This document shows, in pieces, positions 6,563-7,482 of a stretch of DNA of 7,482 bases; the stretch's first letter is position 1; every line of letters begins with the position of its first letter. A program made the translations under genes and the position numbers. The notes beneath the pieces are model-generated. The model searched no databases and was not told the DNA's origin. It saw nothing but the letters and a program-made list of their open reading frames with translations. This DNA comes from Lachnoclostridium sp. (GTDB lineage: Bacteria > Bacillota_A > Clostridia > Lachnospirales > Lachnospiraceae): the NCBI GenBank assembly GCA_015057755.1, contig SVDR01000086.1:1-7482 (forward strand). Reading direction: 5' to 3'.

Positions 6563-6599
6563 AGAATCAGGATGTTGACTGGGCTTCTTTTCTGATTCT
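6563..6599. repeat. Inverted repeat at the proximal lon promoter, operator-like
   Basis: AGAATCAG (6563-6570) and CTGATTCT (6592-6599) are exact reverse complements, 29 bp centre to centre. One arm sits between the predicted -10 and the start site (~6593) of the proximal promoter, the other just upstream of the ribosome site. As DNA it could be a repressor site. As RNA it would form only in transcripts from the distal promoter. Confidence -1.
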
Positions 6600-6608
6600 A
6601 TTGTACCA
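6600..6608 (-). promoter_or_regulatory. Proximal lon promoter, extended -10
   Basis: The minus strand reads TGGTACAAT: an extended TG element plus TACAAT (6605-6600). The -35 position (6628-6623, ACCTAT) is poor, which fits an extended -10 or an activator-dependent promoter. Start expected near 6593, leaving a ~53-nt leader. Confidence -1.
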
Positions 6609-6653
6609 TATATCTATGAAAAATAGGTGCGAAATCATGAATATAGTTGCTCA

Positions 6654-6692
6654 AAGTACCTGGGAAAGGCTGTTCTGACCATTGAGGTACTT
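6654..6692. repeat. GTAC inverted repeat, copy 1
   Basis: AAGTACCT (6654-6661) and AGGTACTT (6685-6692) are exact reverse complements 31 bp apart. On the minus strand the first 16 bases match those of copy 3 at 14 positions, so the copies share more than the half-site. Copy 1 lies about 60-100 bp upstream of the proximal lon start. Confidence -1.
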
Positions 6693-6725
6693 ATTTCAAA
6701 TCGAATTAATGATTATTTGATAGGA

Positions 6726-6764
6726 AAGTACCTAGAGAGAATCGTTTTTCTTGTTTGGGTACTT
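6726..6764. repeat. GTAC inverted repeat, copy 2
   Basis: AAGTACCT (6726-6733) and GGGTACTT (6757-6764), again 31 bp apart with one G-T position. The right half-site overlaps the predicted start of the distal promoter (~6760), so a bound protein would affect initiation; the pair would otherwise form a hairpin at the 5' end of that transcript. Confidence -1.
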
Positions 6765-6766
6765 AC

Positions 6767-6795
6767 AATATATGGATTTGCTGAAGATTTGACAA
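6767..6795 (-). promoter_or_regulatory. Distal lon promoter, sigma-A type
   Basis: Minus-strand TTGTCA (6795-6790), a 17-bp spacer and TATATT (6772-6767): each box matches consensus at five of six positions with ideal spacing. It lies just after the metal-ATPase terminator and points at lon, giving a ~220-nt leader that contains GTAC copies 2 and 1. This is the best promoter match in the window. Confidence -1.
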
Positions 6796-6817
6796 AAATC
6801 TAATGAAACGAAGGAAA

Positions 6818-6859
6818 AAAAGTACCTGAATGAATTTTTCGGAGCATTCAGGTACTTTT
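6818..6859 (-). terminator. Intrinsic terminator of the metal ATPase gene; GTAC inverted repeat, copy 3
   Basis: Perfect 15-bp arms AAAAGTACCTGAATG (6818-6832) and CATTCAGGTACTTTT (6845-6859) enclose a 12-nt loop. Read on the minus strand the stem ends in a run of seven T (6821-6815), a textbook Rho-independent terminator 58 bp after the ATPase stop. The core contains the same AAGTACCT/AGGTACTT half-sites as copies 1 and 2, here 30 bp apart. Confidence -1.
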
Positions 6860-6916
6860 ATCTGTTAAGAAGCCTCGGAGGAGGATTTATCTTGTTCGCA
6901 TTTTAAAAAATGGTTA

Positions 6917-7482
6917 TTATTTAGCCTTGTACAGCACTCGAATGGAGTTCAGTACGCAGAGCATTGCAACGCCGGAGTCTGCGAATACGGCCATCCACAT
7001 GGATGCGATGCCGAATAAGCCGAGCACCATAACCAGGGCTTTGATCGCTAAAGCGAATACCACGTTCTGGTACGCGATGGAGCCGGTCTGTTTTGCGATG
7101 CGGATGGATTCCGGAATTGCTTCCATGCTGGAAGTCATGAATACCACGTCTGCGGCTTCGATGGCTGCGTCTGCACCGCTGCCCATGGCTGCACCGACGT
7201 CTGCGCCGGCAAGTACCGGAGCATCGTTGATTCCGTCGCCTACGAACATAGCATGTCCATGCTTAGAGCGGAGTTCCCTGAGAATGTCAAGTTTCTCGCC
7301 CGGAAGAAGCTTGGAGTATACGGTGTCGATACCGGTCTGGGACGCAACGGCTTTCGCTGTTTCTTCGCCGTCACCTGTAAGCATAGCTGTGTGGATGCCC
7401 AGTTTCTTTAAAGAAGCAATGGCAGTCGCGGATTCAGGCTTGATGGTGTCGGCGATGGAGATGGAACCGATGTATGTACCGT
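6917..7482 (-). CDS. P1B-type heavy-metal ATPase (Zn/Cd/Pb exporter type), 5' truncated by window edge
   Basis: The frame is open from the right edge to the TAA at 6919-6917, giving the C-terminal 187 residues. The enzyme would pump a soft divalent metal out across the cytoplasmic membrane using ATP. Visible parts: end of the nucleotide-binding domain (GTYIGSISIADTIKPES, 1-17), MLTGDGEE (33-40), the P-domain hinge GDGINDAP (81-88), AAMGSGADAAIEAADVVFM, and the last two membrane helices (VVFALAIKALVMVLGLFG; MWMAVFADSGVAMLCVLNSIRVL). The Asp in AVFADSGV is typical of the Zn/Cd/Pb subgroup (CadA/ZntA), where copper pumps have a different MxxSS segment, so CadA/ZntA type is favoured over CopA. 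The DKTG phosphorylation site, CPC-type motif and any metal-binding N-terminus lie beyond the window. It is followed by its own terminator, so it is not co-transcribed with lon in the main. Confidence -1.
   Translation of the reverse strand, partial: GTYIGSISIADTIKPESATAIASLKKLGIHTAMLTGDGEETAKAVASQTGIDTVYSKLLPGEKLDILRELRSKHGHAMFVGDGINDAPVLAGADVGAAMGSGADAAIEAADVVFMTSSMEAIPESIRIAKQTGSIAYQNVVFALAIKALVMVLGLFGIASMWMAVFADSGVAMLCVLNSIRVLYKAK

Noticed and set aside
6681..6710. Plus-strand promoter TTGAGG-17-ATTAAT
   Set aside because: Weak -10 and no plus-strand gene downstream; it would run into the antisense end of the metal ATPase.
6541..6916. T-box or metal riboswitch in the lon leader
   Set aside because: No T-box consensus (AGGGTGGNACCGCG-like), no specifier loop or known riboswitch core was found; the recurring GTACC is explained by the inverted repeats.
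6541..6916. CRISPR array suggested by regularly spaced repeats
   Set aside because: Repeats alternate in orientation, share only 8 bp strictly, and intervals of 31, 41, 31, 63 and 30 do not fit direct repeats with uniform spacers.

Overview
The window reads as chromosomal DNA of a low-to-moderate G+C Firmicute, most likely a clostridial (Lachnospiraceae-like) gut or rumen anaerobe. The grounds are strong AGGAGG-type ribosome binding sites, short intergenic gaps, family content (M55 D-aminopeptidase, DUF3841, a YcbZ/LonB-type Lon, a P1B metal ATPase) and a Firmicute-style lipoprotein signal. The genus cannot be settled from this sequence. No RNA genes, insertion sequences, integrases or CRISPR arrays were seen.

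Left part (1-1850), plus strand: the 3' two-thirds of an M55 metallopeptidase (DppA-like D-aminopeptidase) enters from the left edge. A probable two-gene operon follows: a TehB/UbiE-like SAM methyltransferase (647-1267) and, 22 bp later, a DUF3841 protein (1290-1850). Transcription from here converges with the minus-strand genes at 1851-1968, where a long inverted repeat (1896-1950) probably serves as a two-way terminator.

Right part (1969-7482), minus strand, read right to left: the C-terminal 187 residues of a Zn/Cd/Pb-type P1B ATPase come in from the right edge and end at 6917, followed by an excellent intrinsic terminator (6818-6859). A 370-bp intergenic region leads to a full-length Lon-family protease (6540-4141). 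Then, 54 bp on and with no visible terminator between, comes a 705-residue lipoprotein (4086-1969) built of two tandem beta-helix units.

The most unusual structure is the intergenic region 6541-6916. It carries three ~39-bp inverted repeats with the same half-sites (AAGTACCT / AGGTACTT). Half-site spacing within each copy is almost constant (31, 31, 30 bp), and all six half-sites fall near whole helical turns of one another. One copy is the core of the metal-ATPase terminator, a second overlaps the predicted start site of a good sigma-A promoter, and the third lies between that promoter and a second, extended -10 promoter next to lon. This could be an undescribed small palindromic repeat family or a phased operator array controlling lon. 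The second notable item is the internally duplicated, cysteine-rich lipoprotein, with eight cysteines at matching positions in both copies.
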